Shown here one piece after another: positions 45,241 through 56,750 of a DNA stretch of 64,000 nt. The notes below the pieces were generated by a model. The model searched no databases. It was not told where the DNA came from and saw only the letters and a list, made by a program, of their open reading frames with translations. The stretch lies in NCBI GenBank assembly GCA_015680685.1, contig MNCI01033639.1, positions 141,627-205,626 on the forward strand, read 5' to 3'. The translations under genes were made by a program, and so were the position numbers. The first letter of the stretch is position 1; each line of letters starts with the position of its first letter. This stretch comes from Gnetum montanum. Lineage: Eukaryota; Streptophyta; Gnetopsida; Gnetales; Gnetaceae.

Positions 45241-45900
45241 AAGTTATCATCATTTGCAAGAACAATGTACTTTGAGCTATCACAATGAATATCTATGAAA
45301 GTAGTCGCATTGCACAGTGTAAAGCAATAACAATGGAGTTTGACCTACATTATGTCATGCAAGCCTTGATGAAAGGTCAAGTAATAGCCACACAACTCAT
45401 AGCATCACCAATAGATAATCAAGCTACCATAAATCCTGAGTTTCCAAATGAGCAAATTAGTAGTATTAGCCAAGTGCTTGATAACTGTGAGTTAATCCTA
45501 CATTTCAATGGAGCTTCAACCTCTTGAGGGAGTAGCACTGCTACTATTATCATGTTTCCCTCTAGAGAGATCTAATCCTTTGCATATCATTTCACATTTC
45601 TCTACACCAACAATGTGGTAGAGTACGAAGGTCTCCTTTGAGGCATCCTTACAACACGCAACCTAGGAATGCAATGCATAGTGATTTGAGGTGATTCATA
45701 ATTAGTGGTCAATCAAGTAGTAGAGGTTTATGCCTGCAAATCATAACATTTGCAGCATTACTGCAACCTTGCAAAACACCTTTTCCAACACTTTGCAGCT
45801 GCTAATGTCCAACATATTTTCCAAAGCAAAAATGCCACTATCAACGCACTTGCAACATTAGCCCTTAGCATAGCATTTAGCATGCTCAATGCATTGGCCA
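45241..45900 (+). pseudogene. Second (archaeal-type) RNase H of T1
   Basis: After the connection region, a second RNase H fold follows: ELILHFNGASTS (first Asp is Asn here), NNVVEYEGLL (Glu kept), VI.GDS.LVVNQVVEVY (Asp kept), then HIFQSKNATINALATLA. This extra domain is the signature of the Tat lineage. Interrupted by four stops. Confidence 0.75.
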
Positions 45901-46039
45901 CCTCAGTGGTAGATTGCACTACATTTATCACACAAACCATCAAGGACACATCCATAGCCACAATTAGCACCACCCATGCAAAAGAATGGTACGACGATAT
46001 CAAGGCATACCTTCTACAAGGTGAGCCTCACAACACTTA

Positions 46040-47230
46040 AATGCTACTCAAAAGGATGTAGTACGTAAATGTTCATGGAAGTACATCATCATAGGTGATA
46101 ACACACTATGTTGCGAATCCTATGATGGCATACTGCTAACTCGTGTAAGCAAAAATGAAGCAAAGACAATTGTTGAGCAAGTCCATGAAGGACTATGCAA
46201 AGGTCACATAGCACCTAGGGCAATGGCAGCAAAAATTAGACGGCTAAGCTACTATTGGCCTTACATGAAAAGTAATTGCATCTTGAAAGTCAAAATGTGT
46301 GACATTTATCAGTGGTAGAGTAACTTAATGCACATGCCATCAACTGAATTGCATACAATGCAAATCACATGGCTATTCCAACACTGGGGCCTAGACATCG
46401 TTAGACCCATAACACCTAAGTCCTTCATAGGGCATAGCTTCATAATAACCACAACAGAATATTTCACCAAGTGGACTGAAGTTGTTCCCCTTAGGAAAAT
46501 GACATCGCAGTAGGTTTGCAAATTCATGTTGGATAACATAGTGACATGTTTCGACTTGCCCATGATCATAGTGATGGACAACGAACTACAGTTTAGCAAC
46601 ACTGAGACCCAAGCCTTTTGTAAGCACTTTGGATTCAAGCACTTCTTTTAATCGCCATACTACCCTCAAGAAAATGGCCAAGTAAAGGCCACTAACAAGG
46701 TATCATCAACCTCCTCAAGAAGGTGTTAAGCAATAGCAAATGATGATGGCATGAGCAACTAGTCTATGCACCTTGGGCCTACCGCATGATGCATCAAATA
46801 GCAATAGGTATGACACCTTATAGCCTCGTCTACAAATTTGAAGTAGTTTTGCTACTTGAATTGCAAGTTCCATCACTTTGAGTAATCCTCTCAAACTTCA
46901 TTGATGAAGGTCAAAATAATGAGTTGAGAACTGTAGACCTCAACTCAATAGAGGAGGAGTGCATGCATACTCTTGATTGCATTGAGCGATACCAAGAAAA
47001 GCAACGGCAAAAGCATCATCACATTCAGCATCAGTGCCTGCTCAAGAGAGGGGACCTAGTTCTTAAGGCTATTTCTAAACCCGTAGATAAATTCTTAGCC
47101 AACTGGGAATGGCCTTTCTTGATCACTAAGGCCTACAACAACAAAGCATTAAAGCTTGCTGATTAAGATGGAAACAAGTTTGTCAATCCAATAACTCATT
47201 CGCACTTGAAGTTGTACTACATCTAGCATG
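46040..47230 (+). pseudogene. Integrase of T1 (broken)
   Basis: Zinc domain VHEGLCKGHIAPRAMAAKIRR...YYWPYMKSN...VKMCDIYQ (46175-46310), core WGLDIVRPITP (first Asp, about 46385), YFTKWTEVVP, VMDNELQFSN (second Asp, about 46571), YYPQENGQVKATNK where the catalytic Glu of QVEATNK has become Lys (about 46686). The C-terminal part 46924-47166 (KRGDLVLKAI, FLANWEWPFLITKAY) ends in HLKLYY at about 47220. Several stops and frameshifts. Confidence 0.75.
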
Positions 47231-47269
47231 CAGCACCACACACCAATGAAGTAAGGTAAGCAGCTCATC

Positions 47270-47545
47270 TACTAAGACGTTAAACTAGCATAGCTCATAT
47301 GCGAAGATGTTAAACTAGTAGTCCACCATGACTATAAACTAGTAGTCCATCGTGACTTTAAACTAGTAGTCTTTAAAAAGTGGCACAACACATCCACTAA
47401 GACATTAAACTAGCACAGAGTAGTCTACTAGGACTATAAACTAGCACAACATGGTCTTCCATGACCTTAAACTAGGCTCAATGGTCTACTAGGACCTTGA
47501 ACTAGTAAATTCATGGTCTACCAAGACCTTAAACTAGGTTCGCAT
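47270..47545 (+). repeat. Tandem array in the 3' untranslated region of T1
   Basis: About ten units of 24-34 bp with core AGTCCACCATGACTTTAAACTAG and variants (TCTACTAGGACTATAAACTAGCAC). Arrays just upstream of the 3' LTR are a known trait of Tat-lineage elements. It shares TTAAACTAG with 37370-37640. Confidence 0.8.
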
Positions 47546-48652
47546 TAATAACTTCTTCCAATCTTCTGCAAGCAAGCAAGCGAGCATACTACAACTCTCC
47601 TTCTACACCAAACAAGCAAGCACACTATAGTTCCAAAATAGAGCACTTGAAACCTATGCAACCTATGTCACTGATGTCACCTTCTGCATTTGGTAATCTA
47701 CAATCTATGTGCATTTATGTATTATGTGATTTTCTTGTCTTCTCGGAGTTGCATTTGTAGGACGAAGCTCTAGGCAATTGTGCAAAGGCGCATCTCATCA
47801 CAGCAACAAGTTGCTACATCACTTTGATGTGCATGATTGAACTAGCTGAACCTCTCAAGAGTGCATATCCCTATTATTCCATTATAGCCTACTCACATCT
47901 ACTTCTATATCCCAATATCCTTTCACTTACAAACCTTTTTAATACTCACATGTTGTGACCACATGGCACCCTCTTCAAGTCAAACTACAAAACCCAAGCT
48001 AGACGTAACATAAGTCGTCCCATGGCAAGCCTTTGTTGATGAGTCAAAGCCCAAGTGGATGTAACATAAGTCATCCCAAAGAAGAAACACCTATCATACA
48101 AATGTGATGCAGTTTCACAAACAACAAAGCAAACCCCATCTAGTGACATGCAACCTACTTGATGGAAAGCACCTCTTAGCAAAGCAATTTAGTAATGTGT
48201 AGAGCCCAAAGAAGGTTCATCCCACAAAAAAGCAAAAAAAAAAAAGGGGAAAAGCATGTCACCAAGCAATCCAGTAGTAAAGCAATTTCACAACCAGCCT
48301 AGCCTTGAATCTACACCTTAACTCTCTCACAAGCACTCCGATAAGGGATCAATGTTTTCAAGGGTAAGCCACTCTGGTGACATGGTCACCGTTAGCTATG
48401 ATGTCCTCATGTCATAACATCCTACTTAAACCACACCTTCCCTTTTATCCCTAGCATGTCACCTACACCTTTTACTCCCAATTCTCACCTACTATCTAGC
48501 ATACCACTATCCATAGCACTCTTAGGCATGATGCAATGACATTTGATCAAGTACCAAAGAGTGATGTTGATGCCAAGTCTACTATGGTGTTTTGCTATTC
48601 TTTGTTGACATCTCTTGGGCCACTCCTCCAAACTTCAACAAAGAGGAATCAA
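47546..48652 (+). other. 3' non-coding region of T1
   Basis: Contains a GCAAGCAAGC run (47568-47585), a duplicated block GTAACATAAGTC(G/A)TCCCA (48006-48022 and 48061-48077) and a poly-A/GGGG run at 48230-48247. AAAGAGGAATCAA before 48653 is a weak polypurine tract. No coding sequence. Confidence 0.5.
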
Positions 48653-50527
48653 TGAAACACTACCAAATCTAGACTATGACATCCCAACAACAAATTTTGG
48701 CTAAGTGTTGAGACTATGCTCTCCCCCAGTAGGGAGCATAATCAGCCTCCAGTGGAGAGTGTAGTTAGCACGAAGGCCAAGTTTTTGCAATTTTTTCTAA
48801 GTGTTGAGACTATATGCTCACCCCTAGTTAAGAGCGTAGTTAGCCTCTTGTGGAGACTATAGTCAACATGAAGGCAAGCTTTTGCAATTTTTTTTCTAAG
48901 TGTTGAGACTATGCTTTTCCCCAGATGAGAGTGTAGGTAGTTAGCCTCTTGTAGAGAGCATAGTTAGTAGGAAGGCTAGTTTTTTTTTCTTTTGCAATTT
49001 TTTCTAAGTGTTAAAACCACGCAAAACCCCAAATGAAAGCGTAGTCAACCTCTCATAGAGAGTGTAGTTAGCAGGAAGCAAGTTATTTTTTGCAATCTTT
49101 TCTAACTATTGACACCATGCTCAACCTCAAATGAGAGCATAGTTAGCCTCTTGTAGAGAACGTAGTCAGTAGGAAGCCAATTTTTGCAAATTTTTCTAAG
49201 TCCTAAGACTATGCTTGATCCTAATTGATAGAATAGTCAGCCTCTTGTGGAAAGTGTAGTTAGCATGAAGGCCAGTTTTGAAAATTTTTTCTAAGTGTTG
49301 ACACTACGCTTGAACCCAGTTGGGAGTGTAGTCAGCTTCCAATGGAGAGTGTAGTTAGCACGTGGTCATTTTTGAATTTTTTTTCTAATTGTGGGACTAT
49401 GATCTTCCCCAATCTAGAGCGTAGTTAAGTATAGTTAACCAAAATAGTCTCTAGTGGCCTCCACATCGTAGCAATGTCACTCAACTCAGCTCCAACTCAT
49501 TTTTAGCAAGTGTAGTTAGAAAAATGCTTCTTTTTGTATCCCCTTTTTGGCCCCTAAATTGTAACTATGCTCAAACCCATGTGAGAGCATGGAGAGCGTA
49601 GTCTTAGAACATAGTCTCTGAGTTGCATTTTTTAGGTACCATATAGTCTTCTTAACACACACATGTGGTTGGAAACATAGTCACAGTCTCACAGTCTCGT
49701 AGAGCCCAGTAGAGCACAACACCATTAGCCTAGTGGAGAGCATAGTTGGATGAGAGCATAGTCCCAACCATCCCCTCTACCACATGGTAGCCATCCCACA
49801 TCTTCCACTAATCCTAAACCTATAAATAGCCACATCCTTAACATTTTTTGGGTTGGCTAATTTTTAGGGTGAGTAAATCTAAGAAGCACTTGGGAGAAGA
49901 CCAAAGGCATATTGGCAAAGTTGCATATCACTGCAACCAACAGTACAATGCGACGATCAACCTGGTAGATGTAAACACCTTAGCAGTCAACCTAATGGAT
50001 GCAGCCACCTCGATGGAGTGCTAGCCTTCATGTATAGACACCTCTAAGACTATGACTATGCTATCCACTACACCTATTGTACACCATGTACTTTCTAATC
50101 TCTTTTGGTGTTAACTATGCTCAACCCCATTTAGGGTGGTGCTCCACTTCTCTCTCTCTCTTTCTTTTCATTTTTCACACTTTACTAGCATTTTTCATTG
50201 TTTCACCTCATAGCCACACCTAAAACTATGCTTGGGCAGTAGTCTACACATGTTGACATCATCCATTTTGTTGAAACTCTTGACTATGCTTGACCCCACT
50301 AACATCGTTAACACCATAAATACCACTTGCACATTTAACATCGTTTCACATTAGCACTATAGTTAACCATGCTACACCCTTGTTGCATCTAGTAAGTCCC
50401 TATTCAATCTACTAGACCATCTAGGGCATCCTATCTCTACCTCCAACAAGCCCTCGTGCAGATTTGAGGTTAGGCTATGTGCTTGTGAACCTTGTTGTTC
50501 TAGCTGCTAATTTTTTTGGTCACTACA
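48653..50527 (+). repeat. 3' LTR of T1
   Basis: TGAAACACT...CACTACA, 1,875 bp. Matches the 5' LTR throughout, including the tandem subrepeats at 48695-49440. A clear hairpin, GACTATGCTC... with GGGAGCATAATC, is at 48712-48743. TATAAATAG box near 49821-49829. Confidence 0.8.
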
Positions 50528-50555
50528 TTTCTTACCCTAGTCATAATGATATTCT
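50528..50555 (+). other. Far-side remnant of G4 3' region
   Basis: TTTCTTACCCTAGTCATAAT followed by GATATTCTT aligns with the reverse complement of G1 1238-1270, exactly where G4 was broken at 31798. After about 50555 the sequence becomes chromovirus RT. Confidence 0.6.
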
Positions 50556-50846
50556 TTTCCATCATCACCAAGTCTAATTCTAATTTGATGATAATCACTC
50601 TTCAAATCAATTTTGCTAAAAATCTCTGTATTGATAAGGAAATCAAGGATATCATCCATCATTAGAATAGGAAACCTGTATCTCACTATTATCCTATTCA
50701 CTAGCATGGAATCAATGCACATCCTCCATTCATTATCATCCTTCTTTGGCACTAACACCACTAGAACTACACAAGGTGAACTGAATTTCCTCACAAAACC
50801 ATTTACAACTAACTCCTTTACTTATCTTTGTAATTTAGCCTACTGA
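50540..50846 (-). pseudogene. Reverse transcriptase N-terminal part of a chromovirus-type element
   Basis: Minus frame: SPCVVLVVLVPKKDDNEWRMCID, IIVRYRFPI, DILDFL, IFSKIDLKSDYHQIRI. This is the start of a Ty3/gypsy RT. It ends abruptly at the G4/T1 junction, so the catalytic box and all downstream domains are missing. One of the least damaged coding pieces in the window. Confidence 0.8.
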
Positions 50847-51113
50847 TTTGATGCCATCTAGTAAGCACTTTTGTTTGGAATGGTAGCACCAAGGATGAAC
50901 ACAATCTAATGCTATACATCCATCCAATTCATGCTTAAACACTATAGAAAATTTCTCCTTTAATCCTAGAACATTTGTAGAAATTTTAAGTCGCATATCA
51001 TCATAGTTAGTAGCAAATGTTATCATAACAATAAAACCAAAGCCTATTTTATCATGTTTCTTAATATATTCCCTCTCTCCTATAAGGATTAAGGAAGCAT
51101 TAAGTAAGCTTTG

Positions 51114-51420
51114 CTACCTCAGTTGTTCAGCTATCATGGGAATCAACTCATGGATTCCATTGGATCTAGCAAAACTCCATACATTTCCTACTTCATCAAA
51201 TTGAGCACGATTGTCAAAATTCCAAGGTCTACCAAGAATTACACCAACAAAATATATTGGAAGCACATCACAATTCATAACATTTTGAAAACCTACAATT
51301 TTAAATCTCAAAGTATACTATTTTCCCACCTCTTGGAAAAAATCTCTAGACAACTAATGCACTTTATATGGTCTTGGATGAGGATTAGTTACCAAACACA
51401 ATCTAGCAACTACCCTAGGA
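51114..51420 (-). pseudogene. Protease of the chromovirus-type element
   Basis: Minus frame reads MNCDVLPIYFVGVILGRPWNFDNRAQFDEVGNVWSFA in pieces. The CDV.P....LLGRPWQFD pattern with a YSF a few residues on is standard for plant chromovirus proteases. The N-terminal active site is in a broken part near 51420. Confidence 0.7.
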
Positions 51421-51452
51421 GAAATAACATTTTCTTCAACTCCCCCATCAAT

Positions 51453-52822
51453 TCAAACATGAGTCCATTCCCCACTAAGCAAACATCTAGCCCAAATCCA
51501 AAACAACAATTTTCTATTAAGATGATCTTCTCTATCACATTCCTTATAAAATTCATAAGAATTTAATTCAAAAAAATTCTCAATTTTTGAAGCATTAGGA
51601 TTACCTCTTTGAAGATATTGCCTTAATGTCTCCTCTACCTTCATGTTTTACACATCCTTACCCTTGATTACATTGTGAAGTGAACATTTCCATTGCTTGT
51701 GTCCCCATTCTCCACACTTGAGACACTAGATTTTTTATGAGCTACTACCTTGACCCTTATCTCCCTTGCATTATTCCTTCTTAGCTTTGCCCCTTTCATC
51801 ATCCCTTTCAATATTCTTATCATGGTTGTCATCCTTGTCTTCAAATTTGGACTTGGATACTTTTAAATATTTGGATTCCTTCTCCTTCTTCTTCTCCTTA
51901 GAAGTTTGTTGGCTTCTATTTTTGAATCCACTTAATTTCTTCTCAACATTGAGAGCCAAATCATAAGCCTCATCAAGAGTTTGTGGGTCATAAAAATACA
52001 ACTCTTACTGGTACATCATCTTAAGACCTAAAAAGATTAAAGCCTATTCATACTCCACCTAGTTTACCTTAGCTTGATGGAATAGATCATAAAATTTAAT
52101 GTAGAATTCTTTGACATCCTTGTCATCTTGCAATAGGTTTTTCAACTTCATAATAGTTTCTTCTCTCTCATGATACTATTCAAACCTTTTTTTAACCCTA
52201 TATTTCATTAAATCTCAATCTCTAATGGTTTGAACATTTCAACTTTCATAACCCTAGGACTCCTTTTCCCGTCAAGTAGAAGCCACATCTTCTAATTTGG
52301 ATTCAACAATCGAGACCCTCAAGTTATTCAATACCTCTTCCAACTAGAAATATATTTCAAGTGTCTTTAGCCAACTTGCAAAAGCATAGGTATAATCTAT
52401 ATTATTGAAAGTCTTCAACCCAACATACAGAATTCTTGCAATATTTTTTAACGCTCTAGCAAACCTTGCCTCATTGTCCTCATCAAACTTGCCTAGAGAA
52501 GAAGTATTTACCACCATTTGAATCCTCAAAATTCTAATCTAAGGAATAGGATTTACTCCCATTGGAATCCTTTGCTAATGGGTTCCTACACTCCCATAGC
52601 TATATTATCCTTCCTCTTCATGTACACCACTTTCATGTCATCACCTTCTTTATCTAAATGTGCATGCTCATCACCTTCGTGTATCTCAATATGACTAATA
52701 CCAAAATTCATGTCTACCTTTACACTAATTTAATCTAATCAAGTAACCATCATCTAGAAGGTAGACTTTATGCTCTCTATGTCTCTATTTAGAGCTTGCA
52801 CCTGTTTCTTCTTGGGTGCCAT
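51453..52822 (-). pseudogene. Gag of the chromovirus-type element
   Basis: Starts MAPKKKQVQAL at 52822. A capsid region with stops follows (52344-52529), then the 51771-52001 frame with a Lys/Glu/Asp-rich linker. A CCHC zinc knuckle is at about 51683-51728 (CLKCGEWGHKQWKCS) with all four ligands present. 51453-51644 joins gag to protease. Confidence 0.7.
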
Positions 52823-52886
52823 CTAAAATTGAAAAAATTCTTAACCAATTTTCAAGTGATAATCAACACAAAACTTAACACAACAA

Positions 52887-52899
52887 TTTCTAATACCAA
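52887..52899 (-). other. Primer-binding site of the chromovirus-type element
   Basis: On the minus strand TTGGTATTAGAAA, close to TTGGTATCAGAGC (tRNA-iMet). Only about eight bases separate it from copia element C2, so C2 appears to have landed at or just inside the end of this element's LTR. Confidence 0.55.
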
Positions 52900-52907
52900 T
52901 AATGCTA

Positions 52908-53910
52908 TGTTGATCTTTTGATATTTCAAAATGTTAAAAGATGAAGAAATTTTAAGTATGCTTGTGAGATCTTGTAGGTCTAAGAAAGGTGAATAAGGAA
53001 TATTAAGGAGACTAAGATAAGAGCATGAATTGACAAACTTGAATACTAAAGTTCAACAAAAAAATGCAATGATTTGAAGGAAATCACAAGGATTCAAGAA
53101 ATATCAAATTCCCAATAAGATGTCCTAAAGACTAACAAGACATCTCATTCTACTACAAGATGTCTCTACTGAGAAGCTTTGTTCTTAGGCAAGAAATATC
53201 CACAAAACAAGAGATGTCTCAAGTTTAGATAAGATGTCTCATTGAGGATGTCTTAGATCAGGTTAAGACATCTTAATCAAGATGTCTCAAGAAAAATTAA
53301 ATGTTTCACATGCAAGATAAAAAATACAATAAGACATCTTGAGCTCATGGAGGACATCTCAACTAACCATTTCTAGTCATTGTATGAATTCCAATGGACA
53401 TATGATTTTGACAAGGCCATAAAAGAAAGTGATACATTTTTGGAAATAGTAAGCATTGTTCATGTGATCAAGCAATCATTGTATACATCTTTTGAGAAAT
53501 TTTGTACTTAATCTCTAGATCATTTGTTAAGTTGTTTAATGTTTTGTTAAGCTAAAAAGCAAGGAATTAAAAGCTTGGTTCATTTTCTTGCATGATCTTT
53601 CTATCTCTTATTTTAAGCCCTAAGGGGCTAGATGTGCTTCCTAAGAGAAGGCATCCTTTGAACTTGTTGAAACCTTAAGGTATGGGGTGTGTTTTTGAGA
53701 GAAAATACCCCTAGTAGAGTTCAATTCTTTGTAAATGTTGTGGTATCCTTGAAATCAGATTTTTTAAGAACAAAGTTTGGAGATGTGCAAGGATTCTACC
53801 CTTTGAGTATGAACGTACCCAAGTTGGGAAATCATGTACATCTATTGTGTAAGAATTGGATCTCATTGGCTAGAACATATTCAAATCCCCTTCTAAGTTA
53901 TCAATCCTCA
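52908..53910 (+). repeat. 5' LTR of C2
   Basis: TGTTGATCTTTTG...CAATCCTCA, 1,003 bp. 53118-53360 carries about ten GATGTC/GACATC motifs in both orientations, several as AGATGTCTC. It aligns with C1 LTRs at both ends. Confidence 0.8.
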
Positions 53911-53912
53911 AG

Positions 53913-53924
53913 TGGTATTGGAGT
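53913..53924 (+). other. Primer-binding site of C2 (tRNA-iMet type)
   Basis: TGGTATTGGAGT, two bases after the LTR. Confidence 0.8.
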
Positions 53925-53965
53925 AAGGTACTCTCAAATTAAGTATAACAACTCAAAAATAAACT

Positions 53966-55569
53966 ATGAAGGAAACATCTTGCAACAAGCCACCAATGCT
54001 TGATGGGATTGACTTCGCATACTGGAAAGCATGGATGCAAGGATTCTTTGAAGTTCATGGAATTTGAAATATGACAATCCATCATGGAAAGATCTACTCA
54101 TCCCATCAACAGCTCAATAGGCACTACTTTATAGGTAAGTGATCTAATGATGACAAAAATAAGTTTATGTTTGATTCAAAGGCTTGAAAATATCTCTATA
54201 GTGCTCTTAGCAAACCTAAATTTAATAGAATAGCTGGATGTAAAACTACCAAAGAAATTTGTGAAGTTTTAGAAGCCAACCAATCCAAACTCCTAGTCTT
54301 ACAATCTAAATATGATAACTTAAAAATGAAAGAATCAAAGATTATTTCTCTAGGAGCAATGGTCTTATAATAGCCATTAGAGGTAAAGAAAAGAGTTGTC
54401 TAAGAGTGAAGTCATCATTAAAATGATTAAAACTCTACTCTCTGAATTTAGACCCAAAATCACTACCATGAAAAAAATTAGAGATTTCTCTATTCTCAAG
54501 AAAAGAGTTTCCTAAGAGTGAAGTCATCATTAAAATGATTAGAACTCTACTCTCTGAATTTAGACCCAAAATCACTATCATGGAAGAAATTAAAGATTTC
54601 TGTATTCTCAAATTTGAAGAATTACAAAGTCCACTTGTAGCATATGAAATGAATCTCATCAGTGAAGGTGCTATCAAGGAAAAACCCATTGCACTTAAGA
54701 GTTCTTCAAAAGAAAAGGAGGTATTTGATTGTGATGCAAATAGTAATGATAAAGTAGCTCTTCTAAAAAAATAGTGAAAAAAGCCTCTAGCAAGAAAAGG
54801 AAAAAGCTTCAATCAATTAGTCAATAAAGGTAAAGCAAACTGTAAGTAATCCAAAATTTCTAATCTTTATATCTCTTCTATAGAATGTTGGATATGTGGT
54901 GGAAGAGGCCATATGGCCTCTAAATGTCTCAATGCTTGTAGGTTGCAAAAGAAAGATCCTATTGAAGAAACGAAAACAAGGAACCTTTGTATGAGTTGGG
55001 ATGATGAAGTAGGAACAAATATTATTTCTAAAGATTCACATATTCTATGCATAACTTTGGAAAATCAAGAACCCATCAATGATCTAATCTATGATGATGA
55101 AACTAAAGAAGATGAGAATTTATTGGAAGAAAGATATAAGTTACTTTGTAGTGAGATCATTTCCTTTCAAAATTTATGCATCAAAATGAAAAAATCTTTA
55201 CATAGTCAGGAAGTAGAAATAGCTGAACTTTATACTAAATGTTATAATCTTAAGAAGGAGAACTCATACCCGAGGGCTAAGGTTCAAAAGCTAACATTTT
55301 CTCTTGAGCAATTTAACAAGGAATTATTAGGTGTAAAAATTAGCAACAAAAAACTCACTAAAAATAAGGAGATGGCTCAAGATATAAATCCAAGACATTC
55401 TCACATTAAAGCATCATCGAGTTTAATAGACAAGAGGAAATGCTTACCTAGGTTTGGATATTTAGCTAAAATGAGGGAAATGGTTTGTTTTTATTATGGA
55501 AAAACTAGACATTTTAAGTCTTTTTGTTATTTTTTATTAAAATACTATAATTGGGCTTTTCCAAAATAG
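53966..55569 (+). pseudogene. Gag of C2 (broken)
   Basis: Starts MKETSCNKPPMLDG at 53966, the usual SIRE-type opening, with WKAWM and LYSALSKPKFNRI further on. A 112-bp tandem duplication (54386-54609) shifts the frame. The clean C-terminal part runs from before 54886 to 55569: zinc knuckle CWICGGRGHMASKC (about 54885-54930), a long acidic coiled-coil-like segment, and a second knuckle-like CFYYGKTRHFKSFCY (about 55486-55530) where one Cys is Tyr. The first ATG of that open stretch lies inside the first knuckle, so it is not the true start. Confidence 0.75.
54386..54609 (+). repeat. 112-bp tandem duplication in C2 gag
   Basis: Units 54386-54497 and 54498-54609, about 8 differences. The length is not a multiple of three, so it shifts the reading frame. 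Confidence 0.9.
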
Positions 55570-56750
55570 CCCAAAAAAGGCATGTTGCAGGAAAGGAAAG
55601 TTTGGAGACCTAAGGAGAAGAAATTTGAAAAAGGGATGTTTGCTCAACTTTCTCTCTTTGCTATTAAAAGAAGAACCTGGTATATTGATATGTTCTATAT
55701 ATGTGATAGGTGAAAAATCTCAATTCATAAAATTTTTAGAACAACACTAGGAAATAGTCATCTTTAGAGATGATGTAGAAACTCAAATTAAAGGTATTGG
55801 TACTATTGGAGGTAAGAATCAGCCTTCTATTAAACAAGTATTTTATGTTGAAGGCCTTAAATATAATCTTCTTAGTATAAGTCAAATTTAAGATTCAAAC
55901 TTTGATGTTACCTTTTTCAAAGATTTCTATAGAGTAGGAGACCCTTACTCTGCAAAAGTTATTGTATAAGGAAATAGAAAAGCAAATGTTTATACTATCA
56001 TTTTATGAGATCTAACCTTGAATCCAGGTGCACAATTAGCAATACAAGTGATGTTTGTATTTGACATAGAAAATTGGACTACATTAACAAAGATAGTCTT
56101 TAGACTCTTGTTTCTAAAGATATGGTTTAATGACTTCCCAAACTAGAGGATTTTTCCATGAAAACTTGTGATGCTTGTCAAAAAGGAAAATAAACAAGGA
56201 TAGGTTTTGGTAAGAAGAATTGCATCTCCACCTCACATCCTTTAGAATTGCTTCATATGGACTTGGTTGATCCCTCTTGAACTCTTAGTTTGGAAAAGTA
56301 AAAAATATTATTTAACCATTGTTGATGATTTTTCTCATTTTACGTGGATTGCATTTTCTGAGAATTTATAACTAGATATAGAATGAAGAGGGATATGCTA
56401 TCAAAACTATCAAAAGTGATAATGGAGGAGGATTAAAGAATGCCAAATTTGAAAATTATTTTTAATTAAATAGTATTCTTGATCAAATTTTTTGCACTTA
56501 ATACTCTCAACAAAATGTAGTAGAATGGAAAAGTAGGATTCTGAATGAAATTAATAAAACCATTTTAAATGATAGAAACATTCCACATCACTTTTGGGCT
56601 AAAGCTATTAATATAGTATACTGCATCTCCAAGAGAGTTTTGGTAAGATTATTCACCACCAAAACTCCATATGAACTTTGGACTAGTAGAAAACCTTTAG
56701 TTTGTTAGTTTCATTTCTTTGATGTAAAATGATATATTTTGAATGAAAAA
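55570..56750 (+). pseudogene. Protease and integrase of C2 (broken)
   Basis: Recognisable pieces: the protease ...TWYID.. (about 55675-55690, followed by a change where SGC is expected), LKYNLLSISQI-type text (55857-55890), the integrase zinc domain remains near 56065, TIVDDFSHFTWIAF (about 56318), SDNGGGLKNAKF (about 56417). The usual catalytic VERKN reads VEWKS (about 56519), so Glu is kept. Many stops. Confidence 0.65.

Larger units (their letters stand above)
31799..50527 (+). mobile_element. Giant Tat/Ogre-type Ty3/gypsy element T1 (18.7 kb)
   Basis: Two LTRs of about 1.8-1.9 kb (31799-33597, 48653-50527), then primer site, gag, protease, a 6.7 kb spacer with antisense coding, RT, RNase H, a second RNase H, integrase, a tandem array and 3' LTR. 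A second RNase H between RNase H and integrase marks the Tat lineage. Flanks GTTCT (31794-31798) and TTTCT (50528-50532) fit a 5-bp target duplication, and the interrupted G4 sequence resumes right after. By eye the first 92 LTR bases differ at about 15 sites, mostly transitions, so the insertion is old. Confidence 0.8.

Noticed and set aside
51111-51566. 151-codon plus-strand frame
   Set aside because: Opposite strand of the chromovirus protease and gag-protease region, which shows clear LGRPW homology.
54435-54812. 125-codon minus-strand frame in C2
   Set aside because: Shadow of the gag reading frame on the plus strand, lengthened by the 112-bp duplication.
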